Notes: generated from the sequence alone by a model not told the origin. 64,000 nucleotides of DNA from Paraburkholderia hayleyella (GCF_009455685.1 NZ_QPES01000002.1:310001-374000), one strand, 5' to 3'. Positions 35,099-44,344 are shown, numbered from the stretch's first letter. Translations and numbers: made by a program.

Positions 35099-35134
35099 GC
35101 GGAAAAAGACGTGGAAAAGGATGTGGAAAAGGAT
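35099..35134. repeat. 12-bp imperfect tandem repeat
   Basis: Three tandem units related to GTGGAAAAGGAT occupy the gap between the small protein gene and the Lrp-type regulator gene; the first copy differs at several bases. Confidence 0.7.
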
Positions 35135-35233
35135 GTAATACAGCGTGGCCGCCACTATGCCACGGCCACGGCAACGGTATCCGTGAGTCATGCGTTGTGC
35201 TTCGCGCAACGTGGCCCAGCCCAGCCACAGGTC

Positions 35234-35698
35234 TCAGGGAAGCGGCAAACTTCCATTCGCCTTGACTTCGCGCAGGGACAAGGCGGATTCGACCGACGTT
35301 ACTCCCGGCAAGCCGCGCAGCTCGTCGCGCATGAAGGCGCCGTAATCATCGAGATCGCGTGCCACGACTTGCAAAACGTAATCGGCGCTGCCCGAAACGT
35401 TATGGCACGACAGGATTCGGCTAATTCCCAATACCTCGCGTTCGAAGCGCAGGGCGACTGCCCGGTCATGCACGGCGAAGCGCACATAGACAAAGGCCAC
35501 GACGCCCAGCCCCAACGCTGGGCGGGACAGCATGGCGCGATAGCGCTCGATATAGCCCGCGCTTTCCAGGCGCCGTAGCCGCCGCGCGCAAGGGGTTTCG
35601 CTCAAGCCGACGACCTCGGCCAGACGGGCATTCGACATACGCCCATCGGATTGAAGCGCGGACAAAATCGCCCGGTCAACCTTGTCCAGTTCACTCAT
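35234..35698 (-). CDS. Lrp/AsnC-family transcriptional regulator
   Basis: This 154-residue regulator has an N-terminal helix-turn-helix (DRAILSALQSDGRMSNARLAEVVGLS, shown here as its start DRAILSALQ and its end RLAEVVGLS) and a C-terminal RAM/AsnC ligand domain with GSADYVLQVVARDL. Such proteins form octamers and respond to amino acids. It is divergent from a LysE-type exporter, 145 bp apart, the classic arrangement in which the regulator activates export when an amino acid accumulates. The substrate is not readable. Confidence 0.9.
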   Translation of the reverse strand: MSELDKVDRAILSALQSDGRMSNARLAEVVGLSETPCARRLRRLESAGYIERYRAMLSRPALGLGVVAFVYVRFAVHDRAVALRFEREVLGISRILSCHNVSGSADYVLQVVARDLDDYGAFMRDELRGLPGVTSVESALSLREVKANGSLPLP

Positions 35699-35843
35699 CA
35701 GAACCCCAGCTAATGAAATTCGCTATTGGAATCCAGAATCGTAGCGAAATACGTCACGTTGAGGCGATTTTTGCCAAAAATTTGACGAAATATCCTCAAT
35801 CAGCAATAGCAAGATAGAACCCCTTTGATTGTGAGAAAACAGC

Positions 35844-36473
35844 ATGATTTCCGCCCATCTTTTGCTGCTTTATATCGCCGCGCTGGCTGCGGTTTATGCC
35901 GTGCCTGGGCCCGACATGGCGCTCATGCTGCAAACGGGTATCGGCCAGGGGCCGCGTGGCGGACTGGCCGCCGCCGCTGGGTTGGCACTGGCGCGAGCAA
36001 CACATGTCACGTTATCGGCGTGTGGCATGGCGGCTTTGCTGCGCAGCGCGCCCTGGCTTTATGACGGTGTGCGCTATGGCGGCGCGCTTTACCTTGCATG
36101 GATCGCGTGGCAGATTTTTCGCTCCCCGGTTTTTGCCTTGCCCGGCGATGAGGTGTCACACCATGGGCGCAAACCGCTACGGACGATTTTCGTGAAGGGG
36201 CTCTTGACCAATTTGCTGAATCCGAAAGCGCTGTTATTTTGCTCGGTGTTGCTGCCGCAGTTCGTGCGTCTGGAACAGGGTCTGGTTGCCCTGCAAATGC
36301 TGATGCTCGGCGGCATTCTGGTCGTGACCGGCGCTTGTTTCGACGTCGCCTGCGCGCTGGGCGCAAGCCGCATCGCGCACTGGATGCAACGCCATCCGCT
36401 GGCGCAAACCGCTCAGCGCTGGACTTTTTCCGCTGTATTGCTGGGCTTCGCATGGCGGCTGTCGTTCGACTGA
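35844..36473 (+). CDS. LysE/RhtB-family amino acid exporter
   Basis: This 209-residue inner-membrane protein has about six hydrophobic helices and the family motif YAVPGPDMALMLQTGIGQG, equivalent to the GPG signature near the N-terminus. A later LTNLLNPKALLF segment is also conserved. Members export amino acids such as threonine, homoserine or lysine. The divergent Lrp-type gene is its probable regulator. The ribosome binding site (GTGAGAAAACAGC) is moderate. Confidence 0.88.
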   Translation: MISAHLLLLYIAALAAVYAVPGPDMALMLQTGIGQGPRGGLAAAAGLALARATHVTLSACGMAALLRSAPWLYDGVRYGGALYLAWIAWQIFRSPVFALPGDEVSHHGRKPLRTIFVKGLLTNLLNPKALLFCSVLLPQFVRLEQGLVALQMLMLGGILVVTGACFDVACALGASRIAHWMQRHPLAQTAQRWTFSAVLLGFAWRLSFD

Positions 36474-36955
36474 CGGTAGACTTTTTATTGCCGTTTTTAT
36501 TGCTGTTTTCATGCCGATAAAAATTTGCGCCATTTAAAATTAAAAATAAGAATTTTCACGGTTATTTATTTTATTAATTGTGATAGCCGAGTCGCGTTAT
36601 GACTCATTAAACCATCGGCCTTACACGAAATCGGGTCCTGGTTGTAGGCAATTTTTATCTTAATGCCCGTCTTTATCTAATGAATATTTCAGCCTCGTAT
36701 CGTGGCGAGCGATCGGGTGTTTTTTGTCCACGACAAAAAATAACCGGATGGCCTAACGCTAGAAATCAAATGCGAAGGATCATGCAAGCCACTTATCTCA
36801 TTAAAAGTCGCTGATCCCTTAATTACAATTCGGCAAAATTTCATGTCGTATTTCATCAATCGTTTGTCGTAATTAGTCGCTTGGCACGCGTTTTTTATCG
36901 CAACCATGTATGCCACGGTGCGAGCCGGCACTTGCTCCACAAGGAGACGACATTA
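36474..36955. other. AT-rich regulatory region before proV
   Basis: This 482-base gap is A+T-rich (for example ATTTATTTTATTAATTG near 36565) and contains a strong dyad at 36713-36747. No ORF with a ribosome binding site is seen. It is probably the promoter region of the osmoprotectant transporter, where long A+T-rich control regions are common. Confidence 0.5.
36713..36747. promoter_or_regulatory. dyad-symmetry element upstream of proV
   Basis: A 9-bp perfect core, TTTTTTGTC-CAC-GACAAAAAA (36720-36740), extends outward with only one mismatch and wobble pairs to a roughly 16-bp stem. The 3' arm is A-rich on both strands, so it is not an intrinsic terminator. An operator or RNA element is more likely. 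Confidence 0.45.
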
Positions 36956-38122
36956 ATGAATTCCCCCAAGATCGTAGTCGCAGGGCTATCCAAAATATTT
37001 GGTCCTAATCCGCAACGGGCGTTAGCCATGCTGGCTGGCGGCGCTTCAAAAGATGACGTTTTCGCCCAGACAGGCAATGTCGCGGGTGTCCACAATGTGT
37101 CGTTCGAAGTCCAGGAAGGCGAGATTTTTGTGCTGATGGGTTTATCGGGATCAGGTAAATCCACCTTGATCCGGCTCATCAATCGTCTGGTTGAGCCGAC
37201 CCGGGGCTCGATCTGTGTCGATGGCCGCGATATCGCCGCGCTGTCGCGGACCGAACTCGTGGCGCTGCGCCGCACTGATATGAGCATGGTGTTTCAGTCG
37301 TTTGCGCTCATGCCGCAACGCACGGTGCTGTCCAATGCGGCCTTTGGCCTTGAGGTGGCGGGCGTCAAGCGTCCGGTGCGCGAAAAACGCGCGTTCGAGG
37401 TGCTGGAGCAAGTCGGTCTGGCGCCTTTTGCCCACAAGCTGCCTGCCGAGCTTTCGGGGGGAATGCAGCAGCGCGTGGGGCTGGCACGGGCGCTCGCGGT
37501 CAATCCATCGCTGATGATCATGGACGAAGCTTTTTCCGCACTTGATCCGCTCAAGCGCAAAGAAATGCAAAACGTGCTGCTTGAGCTGCAAAAAAGCCAG
37601 CGCCGCACCATTCTGTTTGTCTCGCACGATCTCGAAGAAGCGCTGCGTATTGGCAACCGGATCGCGGTCATGGAAGGCGGGCGGGTGGTGCAGATCGGCA
37701 CGCCGCAAGACATCATCAGCAACCCGGCGGACAGCTATGTCCGCGCTTTTTTCGAAGGGGTCGACACCAGCCGTTACATGAATGCGGGTGATCTGATGCA
37801 AACCCATGCGGTACCTCTCGTGCATCATCTGGATGCCCAGGGGATCGCGGCGGCGCTGAACGGCCGCGCGCAGTATACGTTTGTGCTGGATAGCGAGCGC
37901 CGCATTCACGGCTTTGTGGCACGCGGCGCGTCTGGCGCGCCCTCCGCGCTGCAACAGGTCGAAAGCATCGCGCGCGATGCCTCACTGGACCACGTGGTGG
38001 CGCGCGTGTGCGCCCACCACGAGCCGTTACCGGTGGTCGATGCCGAGAACCGTTATTGTGGTTCGGTTGACCAGGCACGGCTTCTCAAAGTCCTGTCGCG
38101 TCATCGAGGTGCTCATGTCTGA
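36956..38122 (+). CDS. proV: glycine betaine/proline ABC transporter ATP-binding protein
   Basis: This 388-residue ATPase drives osmoprotectant uptake. Walker A is GLSGSGKST at residues 62-70, the ABC signature is LSGGMQQR, and Walker B is LMIMDEAFSALD. The N-terminal extension FGPNPQRAL and the C-terminal CBS-like domain (about residues 280-388), which senses ionic strength in ProV/OpuA, place it in the quaternary-amine transporter subfamily. AAGGAGA precedes the ATG. It overlaps proW by 8 bp. Confidence 0.92.
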   Translation: MNSPKIVVAGLSKIFGPNPQRALAMLAGGASKDDVFAQTGNVAGVHNVSFEVQEGEIFVLMGLSGSGKSTLIRLINRLVEPTRGSICVDGRDIAALSRTELVALRRTDMSMVFQSFALMPQRTVLSNAAFGLEVAGVKRPVREKRAFEVLEQVGLAPFAHKLPAELSGGMQQRVGLARALAVNPSLMIMDEAFSALDPLKRKEMQNVLLELQKSQRRTILFVSHDLEEALRIGNRIAVMEGGRVVQIGTPQDIISNPADSYVRAFFEGVDTSRYMNAGDLMQTHAVPLVHHLDAQGIAAALNGRAQYTFVLDSERRIHGFVARGASGAPSALQQVESIARDASLDHVVARVCAHHEPLPVVDAENRYCGSVDQARLLKVLSRHRGAHV

Positions 38123-39020
38123 AATCATTCCGCTGGGACGCTGGGTTGATCAGTGGGTTCACTACTTGCTGGAGCATGACGCCAGCACCTTCGACACCAT
38201 CGGCAAAACCATCGAAAGCTTCGCGGCCCTGATCGAACACGGCCTGCAGGCCGTGCCGATGTGGCTGATGATCGCGTTTTTCGCTGGTGTGGGTTTATGG
38301 CGCGTGGGCTGGCGTTTCGCGTTGTTCGCGCTGCTCGCTCTTTTACTGATTTACGCCACGGGCTTTTGGGAGCAGATGATTGTCACGCTGGGGCTAACGC
38401 TATCCGCCACGCTGATCAGCCTGATGCTGGGTATTCCACTGGGTATCTGGGCCGCGCAGAACAAACATGTGGCCCTGATCGTGCGTCCGGTGCTCGACCT
38501 GATGCAAACCATGCCCGCTTTCGTTTATCTCATTCCGGCTGCCATGCTGTTTGGTCTGGGGCGCGTGCCGGGCATTCTCTCCACGGTCATCTTTGCCATG
38601 CCGCCCGCGGTGCGCCTGACGAGCCTCGGCATCCGCCACGTCAACCGCGAAATTGTCGAAGCCGGACAGGCATTCGGCTGTACGCCGTGGCAACTGCTTT
38701 ACAAGGTGCAGTTTCCCAATGCCTTGCCGTCGATCATGCAAGGCGTGAACCAGACCATCATGATGGCGCTGTCGATGGTGATCATCGCGTCGATGGTAGG
38801 CGCGGGTGGCCTGGGTAACGACGTGCTGGCCAGCATCCAGCGGCTTGATATCGGCTTGGGTTTCGAAAGCGGGCTATCGGTGGTGTTGCTGGCGATCATG
38901 CTCGATCGCATCACGGAGAGCTTTGGCCGCTCGCCCGGCGCCGTCACGGCACCGCGCTTTGCCGGGTTGCGCAATGCGCTGAGGCTGCGCCGTCCGGTGG
39001 CTGCGCCACAAAGTTCATAG
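38115..39020 (+). CDS. proW: glycine betaine/proline ABC transporter permease
   Basis: This 301-residue integral membrane permease has about seven helices. The BPD_transp_1 EAA loop is recognisable in EIVEAGQAFGCTPWQLLYKVQFPNA, cited here by its ends EIVEAGQAFG and KVQFPNA. The start ATG at 38115 lies inside the end of proV, and the frame is open further upstream only as a shadow of proV. It forms the channel for ProV. No periplasmic ProX binding protein gene follows, so it must be encoded elsewhere. Confidence 0.9.
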   Translation: MSEIIPLGRWVDQWVHYLLEHDASTFDTIGKTIESFAALIEHGLQAVPMWLMIAFFAGVGLWRVGWRFALFALLALLLIYATGFWEQMIVTLGLTLSATLISLMLGIPLGIWAAQNKHVALIVRPVLDLMQTMPAFVYLIPAAMLFGLGRVPGILSTVIFAMPPAVRLTSLGIRHVNREIVEAGQAFGCTPWQLLYKVQFPNALPSIMQGVNQTIMMALSMVIIASMVGAGGLGNDVLASIQRLDIGLGFESGLSVVLLAIMLDRITESFGRSPGAVTAPRFAGLRNALRLRRPVAAPQSS

Positions 39021-39103
39021 CGGTCTTTTGCTTGTGTGACGTGATGGCCTGAGCCTGGTGCACAGATCCAGGCGCTATCGGTGTCTGTTTTAGGAAACCC
39101 AAC

Positions 39104-40084
39104 ATGCCGCCTGCTGCTACTGCGTCATTGCCTGACCTGGCCCATTTCGGCTTTATCACGCTGCCGGAGTTTTCGATGATCGCGTTTAGTAGCGCGATCG
39201 AAGTGCTGCGCATGGCCAATTACGTCGGACGCGCGGCGCATTACCGGTGGTCGGTTTTCACAACCGATGGCGTGCCTGTCAGTGCGAGCAATGGCATTAC
39301 GCTCAAACCGGCGCGCAGGCTCGATGAGTTTGACGAGGCGCAAGACCGGCCCGATGTGCTGATCGTATGTGGTGGCATGCGGATTCGTCAGGGTGTGGAT
39401 GCATATCTGACGCAGCAGCTTAAGCGCGCCGCCGGACGGGGCATGTATTTGGGCGGTCTTTGCACGGGGGCGTATGCGCTGATCTCGGCGGGTTTGATGG
39501 ATGGTTATCGCTGCACTGTTCATTGGGAAAATCTCTCGGCGTTGCATCGTGAGTTTCCCGCCGTGCATTTTGCTGACGAGTTATTCGTGATCGACCGCGA
39601 CCGGCTGACTTGTACAGGGGGCATGGCGCCCCTTGACCTCATGCTGAGTCTCGTCGCTCACCGTCTTGGCAAGCGCATTGCCGCGCAAATTTCAGAACAG
39701 TTTATTGTTGAGCGGATTCGCCACGGGAATGATTCGCAGCCTATTCCCGTGGATGCCCGTGTGGGTTTTTCGCGGGCTGAACTGATCGAAGCGGTCCGGC
39801 TCATGGAGGCCAATATTGATGAGCCGCTTTCGCTCGAAGAGCTGGCACGCCTCGTGCAATTATCACAGCGACATTTGCAGCGCATGTTCAAGGTGTATCT
39901 GGGCATGTCGCCTACACACTATTACCTGGCGCTCAGGTTGCGGCGCGCTCGTGATTTGCTGCGTAGCACGAATGCCTCCATCGCGTATGTCACGACGGCG
40001 TGCGGGTTTCATTCAGCCTGCCATTTCAGCAAGGCATACCGTACGCAGTTTGGCCATGCGCCTAGTACCGAACGACGTCATTAA
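39104..40084 (+). CDS. GlxA/GbdR-type AraC-family regulator
   Basis: This 326-residue regulator has an N-terminal DJ-1/PfpI-like (class I amidotransferase-like) domain, with the nucleophile-elbow region LGGLCTGAYAL, and a C-terminal pair of AraC helix-turn-helix motifs ending in ACGFHSACHFSKAYRTQFG. The layout matches GbdR and CdhR, activators of glycine betaine and carnitine catabolism. Its position 83 bp after proVW supports a betaine-related role. No catabolic gene follows, so targets may lie elsewhere. Confidence 0.85.
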   Translation: MPPAATASLPDLAHFGFITLPEFSMIAFSSAIEVLRMANYVGRAAHYRWSVFTTDGVPVSASNGITLKPARRLDEFDEAQDRPDVLIVCGGMRIRQGVDAYLTQQLKRAAGRGMYLGGLCTGAYALISAGLMDGYRCTVHWENLSALHREFPAVHFADELFVIDRDRLTCTGGMAPLDLMLSLVAHRLGKRIAAQISEQFIVERIRHGNDSQPIPVDARVGFSRAELIEAVRLMEANIDEPLSLEELARLVQLSQRHLQRMFKVYLGMSPTHYYLALRLRRARDLLRSTNASIAYVTTACGFHSACHFSKAYRTQFGHAPSTERRH

Positions 40085-40099
40085 GATGATCGATCCAGG

Positions 40100-40116
40100 C
40101 ACGAATGCCATTCGTG
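40100..40116. other. small inverted repeat after the GbdR-like gene
   Basis: CACGAAT and ATTCGTG flank a 3-base loop 15 bases after the stop codon, between convergent genes. It may help terminate transcription, although no T-run follows. Confidence 0.35.
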
Positions 40117-40195
40117 ATTCGTGATGAATGAAGAAGGTGAAGAAGGCGATGAAGAAGGCCGTGGCGGCCATCCCATCTGGAATATCGATGCTCAC

Positions 40196-41635
40196 TCAGC
40201 TACGCATCCAGACACGCGCATAACTGCGCGGCGAAAATACGGACGTCAGCGCGATCATGGCCAGCAGGCCCGCTACTAACATGGCCCATGCCGCGCCAAA
40301 GGTTCCCGTCGTATCGCGCACGAAGCCTGCGATAGCCGGCGCAAGCGCTGCGATGATGAAGCCCACGCCTTGCATGAATGCAACCAGCCGCGCTGCAATC
40401 AGGTGGTTATCTGAATGATCGAGTGCGGTTACCAGGGTCAGCGAAAAGGTACCGCCCAGGCCCACGCCCGCTAGTGCGACCCAAAGCAAAGGCGCGGCGA
40501 GGGGCCATTCCATCAGGCCCGCGATACCGGCCAATTGCGCTAGCAGGCCGAGGAGCAACCACGGACGCCGGTCCTGGTTTTGTGACCACTGCGCGAGCAG
40601 AGGCAGCAGCAGGGCGGCAGCGGCCTGGAACAGTGTCATCAGGGCCAGCAATGAGCCGCTCGCGGCCACACTCATGCCCTGTTGCTGGTAATACAACGGC
40701 AGCCAGGCCACCAGGCAGGTATAGCCTCCATTGACTATGCCGAAATGCAGACCTAGCGCCCAGGCGCGACGTTTGCGCCACATCGAAGGCAAGCGTGCCG
40801 CTGCATGTGACGAGGCATGAACTATTGCTGCCGGGAGTGCCAGAACGCGATTGAGTACCCGCCACACGGCAAAACCCAACAGCGCAGGCAGCGCCCATAA
40901 GGCGAGCCCGGCATGCCACGACCCGGCGAGATGCGCGACCCATGGGCTGAGGCTAGCGCCGAGCCCCCCACCCGCCATGATCGACGCCGAAAACACGCCC
41001 ATTGCGAGGGCAATACGTGACTGAAAACGGCGTTTCATCAAGCCTGGCAAAAGCGCCTGAATGGCCGCGACCCCGATGCCTGCCAGTGCTGCGCTAGCTA
41101 GTAGCGCGCCTCCGCTTGTGGTTTCCCAGCGAGCAGCGCAAGCGAGCGCAATAGCGAGCAGCCCGAGCGACACTCCCCGTATTTCTCCGACAAGACGCAC
41201 GAGAGCATGGGCTCCAAAAGCGCCGAGCCCCATTGCGATAACGGGCAAACTGGTCAGCAGCGCTGCCCCGGAGAAACTCAGGCCGGTCGTGTGACGAATC
41301 TCGTCGAGCAAGGGACTGATTGAGGTTAGCAATGGGCGCAAATTGAGCCCGATGACGATGATGGCGGCTAGCCATATACCATCGCGCCACGTTAGCGCCG
41401 AAACAGTGGCAGAGGGTGGGGCGGCAGCGGAAGAAAGCGGCGCAGTGGTTAGCGGGGAGGGAGCGGGGACGCGGGGAGGCGCGTGGCAGGAAACGTGAGA
41501 GCGCGGATGCACGGGATGCACGGGATGCACGGGATGCACGAATAGCCTTCGTTTAAACGCTGCGCGGGCATGCAACAGAAAGAAGGGTGCGCTGCTACCT
41601 GCGACGGCTGGGCCGGCCATGGTAGCGTTAAACAC
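40196..41635 (-). CDS. CynX/NimT-family MFS transporter
   Basis: This 479-residue transporter has about 12 helices from residue 85 onward, with the family segment LNLRPLLTSISPLLDEIR in the first helix. Relatives include the cyanate exporter CynX and the nitroimidazole/antibiotic exporters NimT and YeaN. The first ~80 residues are Pro/Ala/Ser-rich and include a VHPVHPVHP repeat encoded by a 9-bp tandem repeat. They are unlike the family, so the true start may be further in, at a GTG. Substrate unknown. Confidence 0.78.
   Translation of the reverse strand: MFNATMAGPAVAGSSAPFFLLHARAAFKRRLFVHPVHPVHPVHPRSHVSCHAPPRVPAPSPLTTAPLSSAAAPPSATVSALTWRDGIWLAAIIVIGLNLRPLLTSISPLLDEIRHTTGLSFSGAALLTSLPVIAMGLGAFGAHALVRLVGEIRGVSLGLLAIALACAARWETTSGGALLASAALAGIGVAAIQALLPGLMKRRFQSRIALAMGVFSASIMAGGGLGASLSPWVAHLAGSWHAGLALWALPALLGFAVWRVLNRVLALPAAIVHASSHAAARLPSMWRKRRAWALGLHFGIVNGGYTCLVAWLPLYYQQQGMSVAASGSLLALMTLFQAAAALLLPLLAQWSQNQDRRPWLLLGLLAQLAGIAGLMEWPLAAPLLWVALAGVGLGGTFSLTLVTALDHSDNHLIAARLVAFMQGVGFIIAALAPAIAGFVRDTTGTFGAAWAMLVAGLLAMIALTSVFSPRSYARVWMRS
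41505..41540. repeat. 9-bp tandem repeat in the CynX-type gene 5' end
   Basis: Four perfect tandem copies of GGATGCACG encode the VHP repeats on the minus strand if the upstream start is used. Confidence 0.9.
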
Positions 41636-41858
41636 AGTGCTGATCTTCTATGCCGGGTATTCGCTGACGCCGTATATGTCGCCATATAGAAGACTGTACC
41701 GGACATAGCGCATCGCGCACCCGCTCAGACAGGTGTGAACCTGGTTGCTGATCGCAAGTGCGCAACCCGGGCCAAAGCGGAGCAAAGCCGCTGCGCGCCA
41801 TGTTGAAAACAGCGCGAAAGCCGGTCGGCTGTCTGCTGTCTTGCTGGTGAACGCGCTA

Positions 41859-42143
41859 TTAGCGCCGACGGAATTGCGAATTGCGGTTGCCGCCTGCTCC
41901 GCCACCGCCGCCAGATGCGCGTTCGTCCTTGTGACGAAAATTAATGCGGCCTTTTGTCAGGTCATAGACTGACAGTTCAAGCGTGACGCGGTCACCCGCG
42001 AGAATACGAATGTGGTTCTTGCGCATGCGTCCGGACGCATAAGCACCTACAACGACACCGTTATCCAGCGTTACGCGGTAACGGCTATCCGGAAGGACTT
42101 CGTCAACAATACCGTCAAGTTCCAGCAGTTCTTCTTTCGCCAT
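41859..42143 (-). CDS. infA: translation initiation factor IF-1, second copy
   Basis: This 94-residue protein has the S1-like OB fold of IF-1, recognisable by VDEVLPDSRYRVTLDNG and ASGRMRKNHIRILAGDRV. IF-1 binds the A site of the 30S subunit during initiation. Standard IF-1 is about 72 residues. Here a Gly-rich and Arg-ended tail (ASGGGGGAGG...RRR) adds about 20. Many Burkholderiales carry a second infA outside the ribosomal protein operon, and this looks like that copy. AGGAGC precedes the ATG. Confidence 0.9.
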   Translation of the reverse strand: MAKEELLELDGIVDEVLPDSRYRVTLDNGVVVGAYASGRMRKNHIRILAGDRVTLELSVYDLTKGRINFRHKDERASGGGGGAGGNRNSQFRRR

Positions 42144-42283
42144 GCATAGCTCCTGGTCGAGGGATAAATCGGCTTTGCCCGCTCGGCAAAGCAAGGGTTT
42201 AATGATGCAGTGTTTTAACCTGCACCGGGTTTCATCGGGTTAATACACCAGTACACAGTACAACGACAGGCACGGGTGATCAC

Positions 42284-42565
42284 TCAGAGATCAGCGACCG
42301 TCTGGCCACTTTTCTGATTGTCGATCACCTGTTCTGCATAGGCAATGCAGGCGAGGCGCGCTTCACCTGTTTGCTCAAAGGGTTTCACGCCAGGAAGGCG
42401 AAATACCCGGCCATCAGTTGCAGGGTCCGTGCCCGTGCGGCTGATGCGCACCGAGGCGTTGTAGCCCGCTCCCGGATTACGTCCCGCGGAAGCATCCGTC
42501 GGGCGATACGGGTAAACCAGTGGATAAATTTCAAAACCTTTATAAATTCTGACAGTCTGGGTCAT
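42284..42565 (-). CDS. small conserved-type protein, unknown function
   Basis: This 93-residue protein begins VRIYKGFEIYPLVYP and includes ASVRISRTG followed by ARLACIAYAEQVID near the end, a pattern seen in short Burkholderia proteins of unknown function. There is no signal peptide, membrane segment or metal motif. AGGACA lies about 10 bases before the ATG. It precedes infA on the same strand, 140 bp away. Confidence 0.6.
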   Translation of the reverse strand: MTQTVRIYKGFEIYPLVYPYRPTDASAGRNPGAGYNASVRISRTGTDPATDGRVFRLPGVKPFEQTGEARLACIAYAEQVIDNQKSGQTVADL

Positions 42566-43309
42566 ACAAACTTGTGTCCTGTTCCTGTAATACGTGGCAG
42601 ACGCGGCGATGTGTCATGCATATGAGCCAGCGCAAGCACCTGACTGTACCCGCTTTGGGACAGTCGCCTGGAAAAAGATGGCCGTTGCGGCGGTTGCTTT
42701 TGACCGGGAGCTCGAGCGCTGCCGCACACAATCAATCGCGGATCTGGCGGAGAAAAGAACCACGCTGATGCCGCTTGGGGCATGGATTCCATGGGAATCG
42801 GTTGTAGGGCAGCGGCACAGTGGCACGACTCGCGGCAGCCAATGCATGGGCGCATTGCATGATGACGGGACACCGGCGAAAAACGGTCAGGGTGATACAA
42901 AAATGCCCCAAAATGCCATTGATATTGTCGATGCTGAAAATTCAGAATGCGGAAAATCCCGCCATCATGCACGAAATCCGGCTATCTGGATAGTGGAAAC
43001 TTGCTGGCTCCAGTACCGGAGCAGGGTGCGCCGGAGGTCCCGGATTCCTTCTCTTGCGTTTATTCCGCGATGCAACGTTTATTGTCTGATTATTTGTTTT
43101 GCTGCACGGATATTCCGCATGACGTGGCACTGGCTCCCTGCCTGATCTGCCTGATAGCCGCAGCTGTTTTATGTTGAGTCATGAGAAATTAACTATTTCG
43201 CGGAAAATATAATATTGAGATATCGCGTCATTGCGCGTATATTTTTACGTTCAGTGCCCGTTATATCCTTGGATTAATCACGTTTGATCTCTTACTTATG
43301 GAGTCGACA
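42566..43309. other. long intergenic region upstream of the CsbD gene
   Basis: No gene is supported in this 744-base stretch. A 183-codon plus-strand frame (42594-43145, GTG start) and a 136-codon minus-strand frame overlap each other, lack ribosome binding sites and have non-protein-like composition. The last 150 bases are A+T-rich and presumably carry the csbD promoter. Decayed sequence is possible. Confidence 0.5.
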
Positions 43310-43504
43310 ATGAACAAGAATCAGGTTGATGGCGCCTTGAAGCAGGTTAAGGGTTCGGTGAAGGAAGTTGTGGGAAAAGTTACCGGAAATAGCAAACTTG
43401 AAGCCGAAGGAGCCGCTGAAAAAGTCAGTGGCAAAGTTCAGGAAGGCGTGGGCAAGGTACAAAACACGGTGAATCATGCCGCCGATAAGATCCGCAAAGG
43501 TTAA
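43310..43504 (+). CDS. CsbD-family stress protein
   Basis: This 64-residue hydrophilic protein has the CsbD pattern MNKNQVDGALKQVKG...VKEVVGKVTGN, with repeated GK(V/A)Q turns. CsbD proteins are small, abundant and induced by general stress; their biochemical role is unknown. The ATG at 43310 is preferred to the one at 43298 because GGAG lies seven bases upstream of it. It is monocistronic, with a long imperfect hairpin downstream. Confidence 0.88.
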   Translation: MNKNQVDGALKQVKGSVKEVVGKVTGNSKLEAEGAAEKVSGKVQEGVGKVQNTVNHAADKIRKG

Positions 43505-43514
43505 TCATAAAAAT

Positions 43515-43584
43515 ACGGTAATTATCCAGAAACATATGCTGTGGCAAGCAACGCATATTGTCTGGTTCGCAGAAAATTATCCGT
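43515..43584. other. long imperfect hairpin after the CsbD gene
   Basis: ACGGTAATTATCCAGAAACATATGC (two parts, 43515-43529 and 43530-43539) pairs imperfectly with GCATATTGTCTGG and AATTATCCGT (43553-43584), enclosing a 13-base loop. Mismatches and bulges interrupt the outer stem and no T-run follows. It may stabilise or end the csbD transcript. Confidence 0.4.
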
Positions 43585-43632
43585 TATGTAATAGCGTTGC
43601 AAGGCATGGATGAAGCCTTGGCCATTTGACTG

Positions 43633-43675
43633 CACCCCAAACGTTGGACATCGATCCAGCGTTTGGGGTGTTTTT
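43633..43675 (+). terminator. terminator-like hairpin at the left end of the IS
   Basis: A perfect 11-bp stem (43633-43643 with 43660-43670) with a 16-base loop is followed by TTTTT. It would stop outside transcription from entering the element, as in some IS3-family ends. Confidence 0.6.
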
Positions 43676-43676
43676 C

Positions 43677-44300
43677 ATGGTGAAGTACAAAGAGGAATAC
43701 AAGCGTCAGGTTGTTGATGAATACCTGAACGCAGAGAAAGGTTTCGAAATGGTATCGAGCTAATTCAATCTCGATAAACCGGTGTTGCGTGGCTGGGTAG
43801 CAAGTTACCACCAGCACGGGCGGGCGGGTTTGAGCCGTAAGCATGCCGGCAACTACGATGCAGAGTTCAAGCTTAAGGTTCTGCAGCATATCCGGCAGGC
43901 CAATTTGGCGTTCTGTGAGGCTTTGACCTTGTTCGATATTTGGGCATAGGGGATCGTGGCGGAGTGGGCGCGTCTATATCATGAGGGTGGTATAGATGCT
44001 TTAACGCCTCGCCCCCGAGGACGTCCTCCGAAGAAGATGACGACGCCCCCGCCCGCCAAGCCAACCGAAAAAAGCAAGGTGTCGACGAGCACGCGCGCGC
44101 AGACTTGTTCAAGGAAAACGAATATTTGCGCGCGGGAGGTGGCGTACCTAAAAAAATTCGATGCACTTGTTGCAAGCCTGGAAGCAGGCCACGCAGAAGA
44201 AAAAGCGCGAATAGTGCGTGAACTGCGGCATCAACTATATGTTCGCTATCCTTCTGAAATTCCGGGTGCGCCCCAGAAAATATCGCTCCTGGCGCGGTGA
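43677..44300 (+). pseudogene. IS150-type orfA remnant
   Basis: The frame begins at ATG 43677 with a helix-turn-helix of the OrfA type (RQVVDEYL, then VLRGWVASYHQHGRAG). It is broken by TAA at 43762 and TAG near 43946, then resumes in frame as AEWARLYHEGGIDALTPRPRGRPPK to about 44300, including a leucine-zipper-like segment (EVAYLKKFDALVASL). It cannot encode a functional protein. Confidence 0.8.
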
Positions 44301-44344
44301 AACGGGTCAAGCCGCGCCGAATTTTCTGGTGCGTCAATTTGAGG

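Noticed and set aside
36713..36747. dyad before proV considered as a terminator for the LysE gene
   Set aside because: Neither strand has a T-run after the stem; the 3' arm is A-rich on both strands, and it lies 240 bases past the lysE stop.
40123..40195. repetitive GAAGAAGG stretch considered as a small acidic protein gene
   Set aside because: The frame runs antisense into the CynX-type gene and has no ribosome binding site.
42594..43145. 183-codon plus-strand frame upstream of the CsbD gene
   Set aside because: It has a GTG start without a ribosome binding site, unusual composition, and an equally long overlapping minus-strand frame. No protein-like pattern is visible.
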